The notes beneath the pieces were generated by a model. It was not told the origin of the DNA and ran no database searches. It saw only the letters and a list, made by a program, of their open reading frames with translations. Positions 6,860 to 16,236 of a stretch of DNA of 53,357 nucleotides are shown in pieces. The stretch is from Candidatus Kuenenia stuttgartensis. GTDB taxonomy: Bacteria; Gemmatimonadota; Gemmatimonadetes; Gemmatimonadales; Gemmatimonadaceae. Numbering within the stretch: the stretch's first letter is position 1; each line of letters starts with the position of its first letter. The translations under genes were made by a program, and so were the position numbers. The stretch is from contig CALQGY020000012.1 of the NCBI GenBank assembly GCA_943330235.2, positions 1 to 53,357 on the forward strand, read 5' to 3'.

Positions 6860-9058
6860 ATGATGCAGCGCATCGAGCGGACCTTCGCGGGTCGCCAGCT
6901 GGTAATCGAGACTGGCCGTATGGCCAAGCAGGCGGCGGGCTCCGCCGTCGTCCAATTTGGTGAGACGATGGTCATCGCGGCCGTAACGGTCAGCGACAAT
7001 CAGAGTCCTCTCCCGTTTTTTCCGCTCACGGTTGAGTACAAGGAAAAGACGTATGCCGCGGGCAAGATCCCGGGCGGATTCATCAAGCGCGAAGGGCGCC
7101 CGCATGATCATGAGATCCTTGCGTGCCGCATCATCGATCGCTCGATCCGTCCGCTCTTCCCGGAAGGCTTCAAGAACGAAGTCCAAGTCTTCATTTACGT
7201 CGTCTCAGCCGACCAGGAGAATGACGCGGATGTGCTCGCGTTGCTCGCCACGTCGTTTGCGCTGAACGCGTCGAAGATTCCGTTCATGGGCCCCATCGGC
7301 GGCGTGCGCGTTGGACGCGTGCAGGGACACTGGGTGCTCAACCCGACGTTCCAGCAACTGGCGTTCTCCGATCTCGAACTCATCGTCGCGGGGTCGAAGG
7401 ACTCCATCGTGATGGTCGAGGGCGGTGCGCTTGAAGTCACCGAAGCCGATGTGCTGGAGTCGCTCAAGATCTCGCATGATGGTATTCGCGAGCTGATCGA
7501 CATGCAGAACGAATTGCTCGCGAAGGTGCAGCAGCCGAAGATGACGTGGAAGAAGTCGGAGCCGGCTGAAGCGGTCGTGGAGCGCACGAAGGTGGCGGCA
7601 ACGCCGAGCATTCGCGCCGCGCTGAATCAGACCGATAAGCACTCGCGCATTCAGGCCATCGAGAAGGCCAAGCATGCCGCGGCCGAGCAGCTGTCGCTCG
7701 AATTCCCGGACAACGCGAAGGACATCAGCGCGGTGCTCGGCGACATTGAGTACAACGAACTGCGCGCTCAGGTGCTCGATACGGGCCTCCGCGTTGACGG
7801 TCGGAAGCCGAACGAAGTGCGTGGCATCTCCATCGACACCAGCCTGCTTCCTCGTGCGCACGGATCGGCGCTCTTCACGCGTGGCCAGACGCAGGCGCTC
7901 GTCGCCGCGACGCTGGGCACCGCGAAGGATGCGCAGCGACTCGACTCGATCAACGAGCCGGGTGAGACCACGCGGTCGTTCATGCTGCACTACAATTTCC
8001 CGCCGTTCTCCACCGGTGAAGTGCGTCCGATGCGCGGCACCAGCCGCCGCGAAATTGGGCACGGTAACCTGGCCGAGCGCGCGCTGCAGGGTGTGCTTCC
8101 TGACTTCGCCGACTTCCCGTACACGATGCGTATCGTGTCCGAAGTCCTGGAGTCGAATGGCTCGTCGTCGATGGCCTCCGTCTGCGGCGGCTCGCTGGCG
8201 CTGTTCGATGCCGGCGTGCCCATGAAGGCCGCCGTGGCCGGTGTGGCCATGGGGCTGATCAAGGAAGGGAAGAAGTACGCGATTCTCACCGACATCCTTG
8301 GCACCGAAGATCATCTCGGCGACATGGACTTCAAGGTGGCCGGAACCAAGGACGGCATCACCTCCATCCAAATGGACATCAAGATCGAAGGTCTTGATCT
8401 GTCGATCATGGAAGAGGCGTTGGCGCAGGCCAAGGAAGGCCGTCTGCATATCCTCGCGGAGATGGACAAGGCCATGGCCGCCCCGCGTGGCGACCTGTCC
8501 AAGTACGCGCCGCGTATCGTGACGGTGCAGATCCCGGTGGACAAGATCGGCGAGCTGATCGGACCGAAGGGCAAGAACATCCGCGGCATTCAGGACGAGA
8601 CCGGTGCGGAACTGTCCGTTGATGACGACGGTACGGTGACCATCGCCGCGGTTGGCGCGGAGTCGATGGAGCGCGCCCGTCAGATGGTGCAAGCGATGAC
8701 GGCGGAAGCCGTGGTGGGCGACACGTACGAAGGCACCGTGAAGACGGTGACGGCGTTCGGCGCGTTCATCGAGATCATGCCCGGTACGGAAGCGCTGTTG
8801 CATGTCTCCGAGATGCGTCACGAGCGGGTTGATAAGCCGGAAGACGTGGTCAAGAAGGGCGATCGCGTCACCGTCAAGCTGATCGACCGCGATGAGCGTG
8901 GGCGTCTGCGCCTCTCGATGAAGGCGCTGCTGCCTCGCCCGGAAGGGATGCCCGAGGAGCCGCCCGCCAGCGAGCGCCCGCCGCGTCGCGAAGAAAGCGG
9001 CGATCGTGGTGGACGTGGTGGCGGTCGGAGTGGTGGTGGTGGCCGCGAACGGCGCTAA
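6860..9058 (+). CDS. pnp: Polyribonucleotide nucleotidyltransferase (PNPase)
   Basis: Trimeric 3'-5' phosphorolytic exoribonuclease of RNA decay. Order of domains: first RNase PH domain (about 1-145), helical linker, second catalytic RNase PH domain (about 310-545), KH domain from about 553 with GPKGKNI, and S1 domain from about 620 (GTVKTVTAFGAFIEI). The last 30 or so residues are a basic, Gly/Arg-rich tail with RGG-like spacing, longer than the minimal family core. Two adjacent ATG codons (6860, 6863) could serve as start. The 3' end overlaps the likely start of the next gene. Confidence 0.97.
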   Translation: MMQRIERTFAGRQLVIETGRMAKQAAGSAVVQFGETMVIAAVTVSDNQSPLPFFPLTVEYKEKTYAAGKIPGGFIKREGRPHDHEILACRIIDRSIRPLFPEGFKNEVQVFIYVVSADQENDADVLALLATSFALNASKIPFMGPIGGVRVGRVQGHWVLNPTFQQLAFSDLELIVAGSKDSIVMVEGGALEVTEADVLESLKISHDGIRELIDMQNELLAKVQQPKMTWKKSEPAEAVVERTKVAATPSIRAALNQTDKHSRIQAIEKAKHAAAEQLSLEFPDNAKDISAVLGDIEYNELRAQVLDTGLRVDGRKPNEVRGISIDTSLLPRAHGSALFTRGQTQALVAATLGTAKDAQRLDSINEPGETTRSFMLHYNFPPFSTGEVRPMRGTSRREIGHGNLAERALQGVLPDFADFPYTMRIVSEVLESNGSSSMASVCGGSLALFDAGVPMKAAVAGVAMGLIKEGKKYAILTDILGTEDHLGDMDFKVAGTKDGITSIQMDIKIEGLDLSIMEEALAQAKEGRLHILAEMDKAMAAPRGDLSKYAPRIVTVQIPVDKIGELIGPKGKNIRGIQDETGAELSVDDDGTVTIAAVGAESMERARQMVQAMTAEAVVGDTYEGTVKTVTAFGAFIEIMPGTEALLHVSEMRHERVDKPEDVVKKGDRVTVKLIDRDERGRLRLSMKALLPRPEGMPEEPPASERPPRREESGDRGGRGGGRSGGGGRERR

Positions 9059-10307
9059 CGCGCCCGCACTGCGCCGCACCGAGCTACCCAATGGATTGAC
9101 CGTGCTCTCGGAAGCCGTTCCGGGGGCACGGTCAGTCGCGTTTGGAACCTGGGTTCGGGCAGCGACGCTCCACGAGCGTCCCGAAGAGATGGGGGTCTCC
9201 CATTTCCTTGAGCACATGGTGTTCAAGGGGACTCGCACGCGCACGGCGCAGGAAATTGCGCTCTCGCTGGAGACGTTGGGCGGATCGCTGGACGCGTACA
9301 CCGAGCGTGAGCACACCTCGTTTCAGGCACGCGTCCTTGATGAGCATCTGCGCGAGGCCGTATCGGTCATCGGAGACCTCGTCTTCGAGCCGTTGTTGCG
9401 CGCGTCCGATCTGGCCCTCGAGCGAAAGGTGATCCTCGAGGAGATCAGCATGGTCGACGACACGCCTGATGACGTGATCTTTGACGTGCACAATCGGGAG
9501 TTGTGGGGATCGCACCCCCACGGCTATCCGATTCTTGGCTCGCGAGAGACCGTGCAGGCGCTCGATGTCCCGCATTTGCAGGCCCTGCATGCCCGCGCGT
9601 ACCATCCTGGACGGCTGGTGGTCGCGGCGAGCGGTAACGTGCAGCACGACGCGCTGGTCGAGACCCTCCTCGCCGAAGGCTGGGGGGCCCGGATCTCCGG
9701 CGATGTCACCCCGTGGAGTGTCCCCGCGGCGACGCCGGTGGCGCCCCATGCCACGCATGTGCGGCGCAAGGATATTGCGCAGACGCATGTGGTCATGGGT
9801 GGCGCGAGTATCGCGCACAGCGATCCCCGGCGTTACGCTTTTGCCCTGCTCGATATGCTGCTGGGTGGTGGGATGAGTTCTCGGCTATTTCAGCGCGTTC
9901 GAGAAGAGTTGGGCCTGGCGTACAACGTGCACACGTTCAGCAGTTCGTACGCGGATGTGGGCAGTCATGGCGTCTACCTCGCGAGCGCGCCCGAAACGGC
10001 GCAGAAGGCGCTCGATGCAGTACGCGAGGTGTTCGCGAAGGTCGTGGCCGAGGGTTTGCCAGCCGCTGATCTCGAAGCGGGCAAGCGCCAGTTGCGTGGT
10101 CAGTTGGTGTTGTCGATGGAGGGTGTGTCCTCCCGGATGTATCGCGCCGCCACCACGGCGCTCTACGGCGAACCGCATCGTACCATCGAGGAATTGTTGG
10201 CGCTCGTCGATGCCATCGACAGCGAGACAATTCATGACGTGGCCCGTGAATTTTTTGATCCTGCTCAACAAACTATTGTCAGCTTGGGCCCCAAGGCCGT
10301 GCGATAG
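9036..10307 (+). CDS. M16 family zinc peptidase (insulinase-like, processing-peptidase type)
   Basis: Single-subunit M16 protease of about 420 residues, similar in layout to bacterial mitochondrial-processing-peptidase homologues. The inverted zinc motif HFLEH is at about residues 56-60, followed by the downstream Glu region (ERKVILEEISM). The glycine-rich C-terminal half (LLGGGMSSRLFQRVREELGLAYNV) is conserved. The start lies inside the pnp tail, where GTG codons occur at 9030, 9033, 9036 and 9039 behind a GGAG; I picked 9036, and GTG 9006 is a longer choice. There is no signal peptide. Its substrate is unknown. Confidence 0.9.
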   Translation: MVAANGANAPALRRTELPNGLTVLSEAVPGARSVAFGTWVRAATLHERPEEMGVSHFLEHMVFKGTRTRTAQEIALSLETLGGSLDAYTEREHTSFQARVLDEHLREAVSVIGDLVFEPLLRASDLALERKVILEEISMVDDTPDDVIFDVHNRELWGSHPHGYPILGSRETVQALDVPHLQALHARAYHPGRLVVAASGNVQHDALVETLLAEGWGARISGDVTPWSVPAATPVAPHATHVRRKDIAQTHVVMGGASIAHSDPRRYAFALLDMLLGGGMSSRLFQRVREELGLAYNVHTFSSSYADVGSHGVYLASAPETAQKALDAVREVFAKVVAEGLPAADLEAGKRQLRGQLVLSMEGVSSRMYRAATTALYGEPHRTIEELLALVDAIDSETIHDVAREFFDPAQQTIVSLGPKAVR

Positions 10308-10363
10308 CGCTGTGCGTATTCGCGGCGTGCTGACCATCCTCACCTTTCAGACGGTTTCGACCC

Positions 10364-11479
10364 ATGCGCATCGGCGTACCGAAAGAGATTAAGACCAACG
10401 AAAATCGCGTGTCCCTCGTCCCGGCGGGCGCCGAGGCGTTGGTCGCGGCCGGACATGAGGTGTTCATCGAGACCGGTGCCGGCATCGGCAGTGGCTTCGA
10501 GGACGAGGCCTACACCGAGGTCGGCGCGACGATTGTGCCTGACGCGGCCACGGCGTGGGGAAAGGCGGAGCTCCTCCTGAAGGTGAAGGAGCCGATCGCC
10601 TCCGAGTGGCAGTATCTGCGTCCTGATCTGACGTTGTTCACGTACTTGCACTTCGCTGCCGACGAGGCGCTGACGCGCGCCCATTTGGCGAGTGGCGCGA
10701 CCTGTATCGCGTACGAAACGGTTGAGCTGCCGTCGCGTGAGCTGCCGTTGCTCACGCCGATGTCGGAAGTGGCCGGACGTATGGCGGTCCAAGAGGGCGC
10801 GAAGTACCTCGAAAAGCTGTACGGCGGACGCGGCGTCCTGATCGGCGGCGTGCCGGGCGTGGCGCCGGCCAAGGTCGTCATTCTCGGCGGCGGCGTGGTG
10901 GGCACGAACGCGGCCAAGGTCGCGGCCGGATTGGGCGGCAAGGTGGTGGTGCTGGACTTGTCGCTGGAGCGTCTGCGCTATCTGGCTGATGTCATGCCGG
11001 CCAACGTGCAGCTGGTGCATTCGAATCGGCACAACATCCTCGAGCAGATCTCGACCTGCGATCTGGTCATCGGCGGTGTGCTGATTCCCGGGGCGAAGGC
11101 CCCCAAGCTCGTCCGTCGTGAAGATCTGAAGCGGATGCGTCAGGGCGCCGTGATTGTCGACGTGGCCGTTGATCAGGGTGGTTGCATCGAGACCATTCGC
11201 CCGACCACGCATGAGAACCCCACGTACGTGGTGGACGGCATCATCCACTACGGTGTCGCCAACATGCCCGGTGCCGTGCCCCGCACGTCGACGTTGGCGC
11301 TGACGAACGCGACGTTGCCGTACACGCTTCAGCTGGCCAACAAGGGATGGAAGAACGCGCTGCGTGACAACGGTGCGCTGCTGCGCGGCTTGAACATGAC
11401 CGGAGGCCAGGTCACGTATCGCGGTGTGGCCGATTCGTTCGGCATGGACTTCGTCGAGCCGGCGACGTTCCTGGATTGA
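10364..11479 (+). CDS. ald: Alanine dehydrogenase
   Basis: NAD-dependent interconversion of L-alanine with pyruvate and ammonia. The N-terminal MRIGVPKEIKTNENRVSL block, the substrate-site region (TYLHFAAD) and the nucleotide-binding loop VVILGGGVVGTNAAKVA near residue 170 identify the family. The C-terminal GVANMPGAVPRTST block is also intact. Length 371 is typical. It stands as a single gene, 57 bases after the M16 peptidase, with a strong hairpin just downstream. Confidence 0.96.
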   Translation: MRIGVPKEIKTNENRVSLVPAGAEALVAAGHEVFIETGAGIGSGFEDEAYTEVGATIVPDAATAWGKAELLLKVKEPIASEWQYLRPDLTLFTYLHFAADEALTRAHLASGATCIAYETVELPSRELPLLTPMSEVAGRMAVQEGAKYLEKLYGGRGVLIGGVPGVAPAKVVILGGGVVGTNAAKVAAGLGGKVVVLDLSLERLRYLADVMPANVQLVHSNRHNILEQISTCDLVIGGVLIPGAKAPKLVRREDLKRMRQGAVIVDVAVDQGGCIETIRPTTHENPTYVVDGIIHYGVANMPGAVPRTSTLALTNATLPYTLQLANKGWKNALRDNGALLRGLNMTGGQVTYRGVADSFGMDFVEPATFLD

Positions 11480-11491
11480 TCTGATCGCCGA

Positions 11492-11520
11492 CACACGGGT
11501 CGTCCTCGACGGCCCGTGTG
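11492..11520 (+). terminator. Strong hairpin downstream of ald
   Basis: A 13-bp stem (11492-11504 with 11508-11520, one G-U pair) with a CTC loop begins 13 bases after the ald stop. No T-run follows, so it may act as a Rho-assisted terminator or as an mRNA 3'-end stabiliser. Confidence 0.5.
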
Positions 11521-11566
11521 CGCGACGCGTTGATGACTGCGCGCACGTTTGCACCGTGTGAATAGC

Positions 11567-11595
11567 TTGTTCGCGCTCGCAGTAACCGATACCTT
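11567..11595 (+). promoter_or_regulatory. Candidate promoter for the mreB operon
   Basis: TTGTTC (11567-11572) and TACCTT (11590-11595) are 17 bases apart, predicting a leader of about 50 nt before mreB. A small inverted repeat CGGCGCT/AGCGCCG (11626-11640) lies in that leader. The -10 hexamer is the same as the one proposed for truA. Confidence 0.35.
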
Positions 11596-11654
11596 CCTTA
11601 GTTCGTAGTACCCGTCGTCCCCTATCGGCGCTAAGCGCCGGCGAGCCCCCTCGG

Positions 11655-12692
11655 ATGTTCTGGCCCTTCAAGAAGGCGAATTCGCTGTTCCCGGCGAATG
11701 CCATCGCGGTTGATCTCGGCACTGCCAACACGCTCATCTACGTGAAGGGCGAAGGCATCGTGTTGAACGAGCCCTCCGTCGTCGCGCTTGATCGTGAGAC
11801 CAAGAAGATCAAGGGCGTGGGTCTCGAGGCGAAGCGCATGCTTGGCCGTACGCCTGATGGCATCATGGCGGTGCGACCCATGAAAGACGGCGTGATCGCC
11901 GACTTCGACGTCACCGAGAAGATGCTGCGCTACTTCCTGACGTTGGTCATCGACAAGCATGTCTTCAAGGTGAAGCCGCGCGTGATCGTGTGTGTGCCGT
12001 CGGGAATCACTGAGGTGGAAAAACGCGCCGTGCGCGACTCCGCGCTTGGTGCGGGTGCGAAGGAAGTGTTCATGGTGACGGAGCCGATGGCTGCGGCGAT
12101 CGGCGTCGGTCTGCCCGTTGAGTCGCCGACCGGTAACATGGTCATCGACATCGGTGGCGGCACGACGGAGATTGCCGTCATCGCGCTCTCCGGCATCGTG
12201 AGCGACACGTCGATTCGCACAGGTGGCGATGAGCTGGATATTTCCATCGTGCAGTTCATGCGCAAGAACTACAACCTGCTCATCGGCGAGCCGACGGCCG
12301 AGCAGATTAAGATCCAGATTGGCTCGGCGTACCCGGTGGGTGACGAGCGCGAGATGGAAGTGAAGGGACGTGACCTCGTCTCGGGCATTCCCAAGACGGT
12401 GCGTGTCCACTCCAGCGAAATTCGTGAAGCGGTGCAGGAGCCGATTCAGCAGATTGTCGATGCGGTGCGCCGTGCGCTCGAAATCACGCCGCCGGAATTG
12501 GCGTCGGACATTGTCGATCGCGGCATCGTGATGACCGGCGGCGGTGCGCTCATTCGCGGACTGGATGTGCTGTTGAGCCAGGAAACCGGATTGCCAATTC
12601 ACGTCGACGAGGATCCGCTCACGTGCGTGGTGCGTGGCACGGGCAAGATTCTTGACGACGAAGAGAAGTACTGGTCAGTCCTGACGACCTGA
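11655..12692 (+). CDS. mreB: Rod shape-determining protein MreB
   Basis: Bacterial actin that forms membrane-bound filaments directing lateral cell-wall synthesis. The N-terminal amphipathic sequence MFWPFKK, the phosphate-1 loop [12 protein letters not shown], the phosphate-2 loop [13 protein letters not shown] near 159 and the adenosine loop [12 protein letters not shown] define the family. At 345 residues it is standard. It opens the operon mreB-mreC-mreD-mrdA-rodA, a complete elongasome set, with mreC beginning eight bases after its stop. Confidence 0.98.
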   Translation: MFWPFKKANSLFPANAIAVDLGTANTLIYVKGEGIVLNEPSVVALDRETKKIKGVGLEAKRMLGRTPDGIMAVRPMKDGVIADFDVTEKMLRYFLTLVIDKHVFKVKPRVIVCVPSGITEVEKRAVRDSALGAGAKEVFMVTEPMAAAIGVGLPVESPTGNMVIDIGGGTTEIAVIALSGIVSDTSIRTGGDELDISIVQFMRKNYNLLIGEPTAEQIKIQIGSAYPVGDEREMEVKGRDLVSGIPKTVRVHSSEIREAVQEPIQQIVDAVRRALEITPPELASDIVDRGIVMTGGGALIRGLDVLLSQETGLPIHVDEDPLTCVVRGTGKILDDEEKYWSVLTT

Positions 12693-12699
12693 GGTCGCC

Positions 12700-13950
12700 G
12701 TGGCGCGTGGTTTCCGCGGCGGGGCCGCGAAGGGTGGTGGGCGACTCGACACGGCATTGCTCGTGGTCTGCGTCGCCGCGGCGATGGGTTGCGTGATCAT
12801 GCCGCAGCGCTACCGCGAGGGGACCGCGAGCGCGCTCCGTAATTCGGTGCTGGCGCCGCTGGTGGCGTTAGAGAGCCGTGCCACGGTGGTGCATGCCGCG
12901 ATCACCGCGCGCGAGAGCGAGCTGAATGTACGTGGCCGCGTGGCGAGTGAGGCATTGAGTGTGCGGGGCCTCGCTGATGAGAATGCGACACTCCGGCGAC
13001 TGATCGGGCTGTCGGCGCGACTCGGCGACGGCTTTGTCGTCGCCGAAGTGCTGCCGCGGCGTGGCGTCGATGACGACTTCACGCTCGCCCTGAATGTGGG
13101 CGCGGAAGCGGGTGTGCAACCGTTCGCGCCGGTGGTCACGGCCGATGGTCTCGTCGGCATGATCGAACGCGTGGATCGCAATGTCGCGTTTGCCATCACG
13201 TGGGCGCATCCGGATTTTCGCGTCAGCGCGATGAGTGTGGACGAGCGGGCGTTTGGTATCGTGCAGCCGCATCTGGGCAGCGGGGTCGAGCGATTGATGC
13301 TCGAGTTGCGCGGCGTCCCGTTTCGGGCAAAGCTGGACTCCGGTGCCATCGTTGTCAGTTCCGGACTCGGGGCGACCTATCCACGCGGCATTCCGGTGGG
13401 CGTGGTGATCGGGGAGATCGCCACACCGGAGCGCTGGGCACGAACCTATCTGCTGATGCCGGCGGTGCTGCCGGCGTCCATCGGCCCCGTGTTGGTGTTG
13501 CGCTCGGATCGCGCGACGCGCGGCGTGAGCCAGGTGTGGACGAATGTCGCGTCGGCTGACAGTGCGGCGCGGGCGATTGCCGCGGCTGGTGATTCCATGG
13601 CGCGCAAGGTGGCGTTCGACGAGTTGGCCGCGCGCCGCGCGGCGCTGGATTCGGCGATGGCAGACAGTCTGGCGGTGGATACGCTGGCCAGTGTGGCGCG
13701 CGATACGATGCGTCTCGCACCGCCTGTCGTCGGCCGCGGCGTCACGCCTCCGGTGGGGCCCCCCGCCGGCATCCCTGCGCGCACGCCGATCGCGCGCACG
13801 CCGATCGCGCGTGCCCCGACCTCGCGTCCTGAGAGTCTGAGAGCGGATAGTGCTCGTCGTGCACGGGCCGATTCGGCGCGCGTGCGCGTACCGCCCGTTT
13901 CGCCGGCGCGACCGCGTAGCGGTCCGCCACCTGCTGACGAGGAACGGTAA
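12700..13950 (+). CDS. mreC: Rod shape-determining protein MreC with long disordered C-terminus
   Basis: Periplasmic scaffold of the elongasome. A short cytoplasmic N-terminus, one transmembrane helix (about 16-35), a short coiled coil and the beta-rich MreC domain (about 100-275, GVQPFAPVVTADGLVGMIERV and PRGIPVGVVIGEI) are clear. After about residue 290 the protein continues for some 125 residues as a low-complexity Ala/Arg/Pro/Asp-Ser region that includes TPIAR repeats and RADSAR repeats. The family is usually near 270-330 residues; this one has 416. The GTG start follows the mreB stop by seven bases. Confidence 0.93.
   Translation: MARGFRGGAAKGGGRLDTALLVVCVAAAMGCVIMPQRYREGTASALRNSVLAPLVALESRATVVHAAITARESELNVRGRVASEALSVRGLADENATLRRLIGLSARLGDGFVVAEVLPRRGVDDDFTLALNVGAEAGVQPFAPVVTADGLVGMIERVDRNVAFAITWAHPDFRVSAMSVDERAFGIVQPHLGSGVERLMLELRGVPFRAKLDSGAIVVSSGLGATYPRGIPVGVVIGEIATPERWARTYLLMPAVLPASIGPVLVLRSDRATRGVSQVWTNVASADSAARAIAAAGDSMARKVAFDELAARRAALDSAMADSLAVDTLASVARDTMRLAPPVVGRGVTPPVGPPAGIPARTPIARTPIARAPTSRPESLRADSARRARADSARVRVPPVSPARPRSGPPPADEER
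13777..13815 (+). repeat. 15-bp tandem repeat inside mreC
   Basis: The unit GCGCGCACGCCGATC occurs twice exactly and a third time in part, in frame, encoding (A)RTPI repeats. It lies in the disordered tail, where length change would be tolerated. Confidence 0.75.
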
Positions 13951-13952
13951 CC

Positions 13953-14462
13953 ATGTCCGCCATGCCATCGGAGTCTGGGGCTGGATCCGTCGTCCGTGCC
14001 TGGTTGGGGTTTGCGCTTCTGGTCGTAGCGCACTTTGCCGTGCGGCCGTTGTTCGCGTCGCGCGCGAATGTGGATTTTCTGCTGATCGCGGTGTTATTCG
14101 CGACCGTGCGCGTGCGCCCCGGCGTGGCGGCGCTGCTGGGTCTCATGGCCGGCCTCGCGTTGGATGCGCTCGCTCCCGCGGGTTTTGGATCGGCCGCGCT
14201 CTCGATGGTGATCGTGGCGTTCGTCGCGAGCTGGGTCAAAGCGGTGTTCTTTGCCGAGCATGTGGCGCTGACGGGGCTCTTTGTCTTTGTCGGGAAGTTT
14301 GTGTTCGATGCACTGCACGCGATATTCGGCGGTGGGGTACACGGGATCAGTCTGGTGGTGGAATTGCTGTTGTGGACGCCGCTGTCGGCCGCGCTGACGG
14401 CAGTCGTGGCGATCCTTCTGCTGACCGTGTTCCGTCCGCTCTATCGGCCGTCCCTCCGCTGA
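13953..14462 (+). CDS. mreD: Rod shape-determining protein MreD
   Basis: Small polytopic membrane protein of the elongasome. The 169 residues form five or six hydrophobic segments with the family pattern around RPLFASRANVDFLLIAVLFA and the Gly/Leu-rich GVAALLGLMAGLALDAL. Sequence conservation in MreD is low, so the position between mreC (2 bases upstream) and the PBP2 gene (10 bases downstream) carries much of the call. Confidence 0.9.
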   Translation: MSAMPSESGAGSVVRAWLGFALLVVAHFAVRPLFASRANVDFLLIAVLFATVRVRPGVAALLGLMAGLALDALAPAGFGSAALSMVIVAFVASWVKAVFFAEHVALTGLFVFVGKFVFDALHAIFGGGVHGISLVVELLLWTPLSAALTAVVAILLLTVFRPLYRPSLR

Positions 14463-14472
14463 GTCGGCGACG

Positions 14473-16236
14473 GTGAGCCACCATCCCAATGAGGTGCTGC
14501 GACGCGCACGTGTCGCACGCGGGCTGTTGGTGGCCCTTTTTCTCGCGCTCGGCGGCGCGTTCTTTCGGACGCAGGTGCTGCAGAACGCCGAGTACGCGAT
14601 CCAGTCGGAGAACAACCGGTTGCGCGAGGTGCCGCTGCCCGGCGCGCGCGGCATCATTTACGATCGGAAGGGCGAGATCATCGCGGAGAACCTCCCCGGG
14701 TATTCCGTCTCGATTCTGAGTCCGACTGAAGATTCATTGCGTTCGGCACTGCGCACGTTGTCGAAGATCGTCCCCATTGATTCGGCGCAGCAAGAGCTCG
14801 CCGTCGGTCGATTCCGTCGTTCGCCGCAGCGTCCTGCCGTGATCTTCAACGATGCGTCGTTTGAAGTCGTCTCGGTGCTGGAAGAGCGGCGCATCGAATT
14901 TCCCGGGCTGATCATCCAGAGTTCGCCGAAACGCTATTACCCGGATGCGCAGGCGATGGCGGCGCTGATCGGTTACACCGGTGAAATCTCCGAGCGCGAT
15001 CTCGCCCTGCCGGCGTACGAAGGCTACAAAGCAGGACAGCAGATCGGGAAGGCGGGACTCGAGAAGCAATACGAGGTGCAGCTGCGCGGTCGCGAGGGAC
15101 GGCGCTTTGTGGAAGTTGATGCGCGTAATCGCGTGGTGCGCGACAATGGCGTTCGCCCCGAGGAGCAAGCGGAGGCGCCGCCGCCGCTACGCACGAATCT
15201 CGATCTCGACTTGCAGAAGTACGCACACGAGTATTTCGGTGACTCGCTGCGTGGCGCCGTCGTCGCGTTGGATCCGCAGACGGGTGGTGTGCTCGCGTTC
15301 TACAGCGCTCCCACGTACGACCCGAATCGGTTCATCGGGGGCGCGCCGCCGAAGTACTACCAGAGTTTGCTCGACGATCCCAACAAGCCGTTGTACAATC
15401 GCGCGCTGCAGGGCACGTACGCGCCGGCCTCGACCTGGAAGCTCGCAACCGCCGTGATTGGCTTGCAGCGCGGTCTGGTGACGATGGACACGCGTATGCC
15501 GCAGCCCTGCACGGGCGGCTATTTCTACGGGCGCGTATTCAAGTGTTGGGATAAGCGCGGCCACGGCGACATCACGTTGGCTCAAGCGATTGCCAAGTCC
15601 TGCGACGTCTACTTCTACCAGCTTGGGTTGAAGATCGGCCTGTCGCAGCTCATCGCCGGTGGCGTTTCGCTTGGCTTTCGTGATACGACCGGCATCGATT
15701 TGCCGAACGAACGTCGGCCGCGTTGGCCGGAGAGCGTTGAGTACTTCAATCGGCGCTATGGCGCGCGCGGATGGAACGCCTCGGTGGTGCTGAGTCTGTC
15801 CATCGGGCAAGCGGACAACGCGCAGACGCCGCTCAATATGGCGCGCTTTTATACCGCGCTGGCGACGGATGGCTCCGCGGCGACGCCGCAGATCGTCGCG
15901 CAGCCGCCTGTGCGCAAACAGATCCTGAATCTGACTTCGGACCAGCTTGACGGGTTGCAGCTGGCTCTCGCTGACGTTGTGTCGCGCGGTACGGCGGCGG
16001 GCGCGCAGATTCAGGGGCTTCTCATCGCCGGTAAGACGGGGACGGCGCAAAACCCGCCGCATCCGGACAATGCGTGGTTTGTGGGTTTCGCCCCGGTGGA
16101 ACACCCCAAGATTGTGGTGGCGGTCATCCTCGAGGAGGGACTCCACGGTACCGCGGCGGCCAAGGTGGCAACCAAGATGATGGAGCGCTATCTCAACGCG
16201 AAGGGACTCACCTTCAAAGCGGTGACGAACGACTAA
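14473..16236 (+). CDS. mrdA: Penicillin-binding protein 2 (elongasome transpeptidase)
   Basis: Class B PBP that cross-links peptidoglycan during side-wall growth. One N-terminal transmembrane helix is followed by the dimerisation domain, then the transpeptidase domain. The acyl-serine motif S-T-W-K has Ser at about 320, the second motif is SCD (within AKSCDVYFYQLG), and KTGTAQ starts at about 521. GTG 14473 is chosen as start because it gives a short cytoplasmic head before the membrane helix. The TAA stop overlaps the rodA ATG by one base, coupling the transpeptidase to its partner glycosyltransferase. Confidence 0.96.
   Translation: MSHHPNEVLRRARVARGLLVALFLALGGAFFRTQVLQNAEYAIQSENNRLREVPLPGARGIIYDRKGEIIAENLPGYSVSILSPTEDSLRSALRTLSKIVPIDSAQQELAVGRFRRSPQRPAVIFNDASFEVVSVLEERRIEFPGLIIQSSPKRYYPDAQAMAALIGYTGEISERDLALPAYEGYKAGQQIGKAGLEKQYEVQLRGREGRRFVEVDARNRVVRDNGVRPEEQAEAPPPLRTNLDLDLQKYAHEYFGDSLRGAVVALDPQTGGVLAFYSAPTYDPNRFIGGAPPKYYQSLLDDPNKPLYNRALQGTYAPASTWKLATAVIGLQRGLVTMDTRMPQPCTGGYFYGRVFKCWDKRGHGDITLAQAIAKSCDVYFYQLGLKIGLSQLIAGGVSLGFRDTTGIDLPNERRPRWPESVEYFNRRYGARGWNASVVLSLSIGQADNAQTPLNMARFYTALATDGSAATPQIVAQPPVRKQILNLTSDQLDGLQLALADVVSRGTAAGAQIQGLLIAGKTGTAQNPPHPDNAWFVGFAPVEHPKIVVAVILEEGLHGTAAAKVATKMMERYLNAKGLTFKAVTND

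Noticed and set aside
7205..9316. Long open frame of about 700 codons on the minus strand opposite pnp
   Set aside because: It mirrors pnp codon bias in a high-GC gene, shows His/Arg/Leu-rich composition without any family motif, and runs past the pnp end. It is a shadow.
11563..11568. TAGCTT upstream of mreB as another leaderless-type -10 box
   Set aside because: No -35-like hexamer at 16-18 bases and the mreB ATG is 86 bases away.
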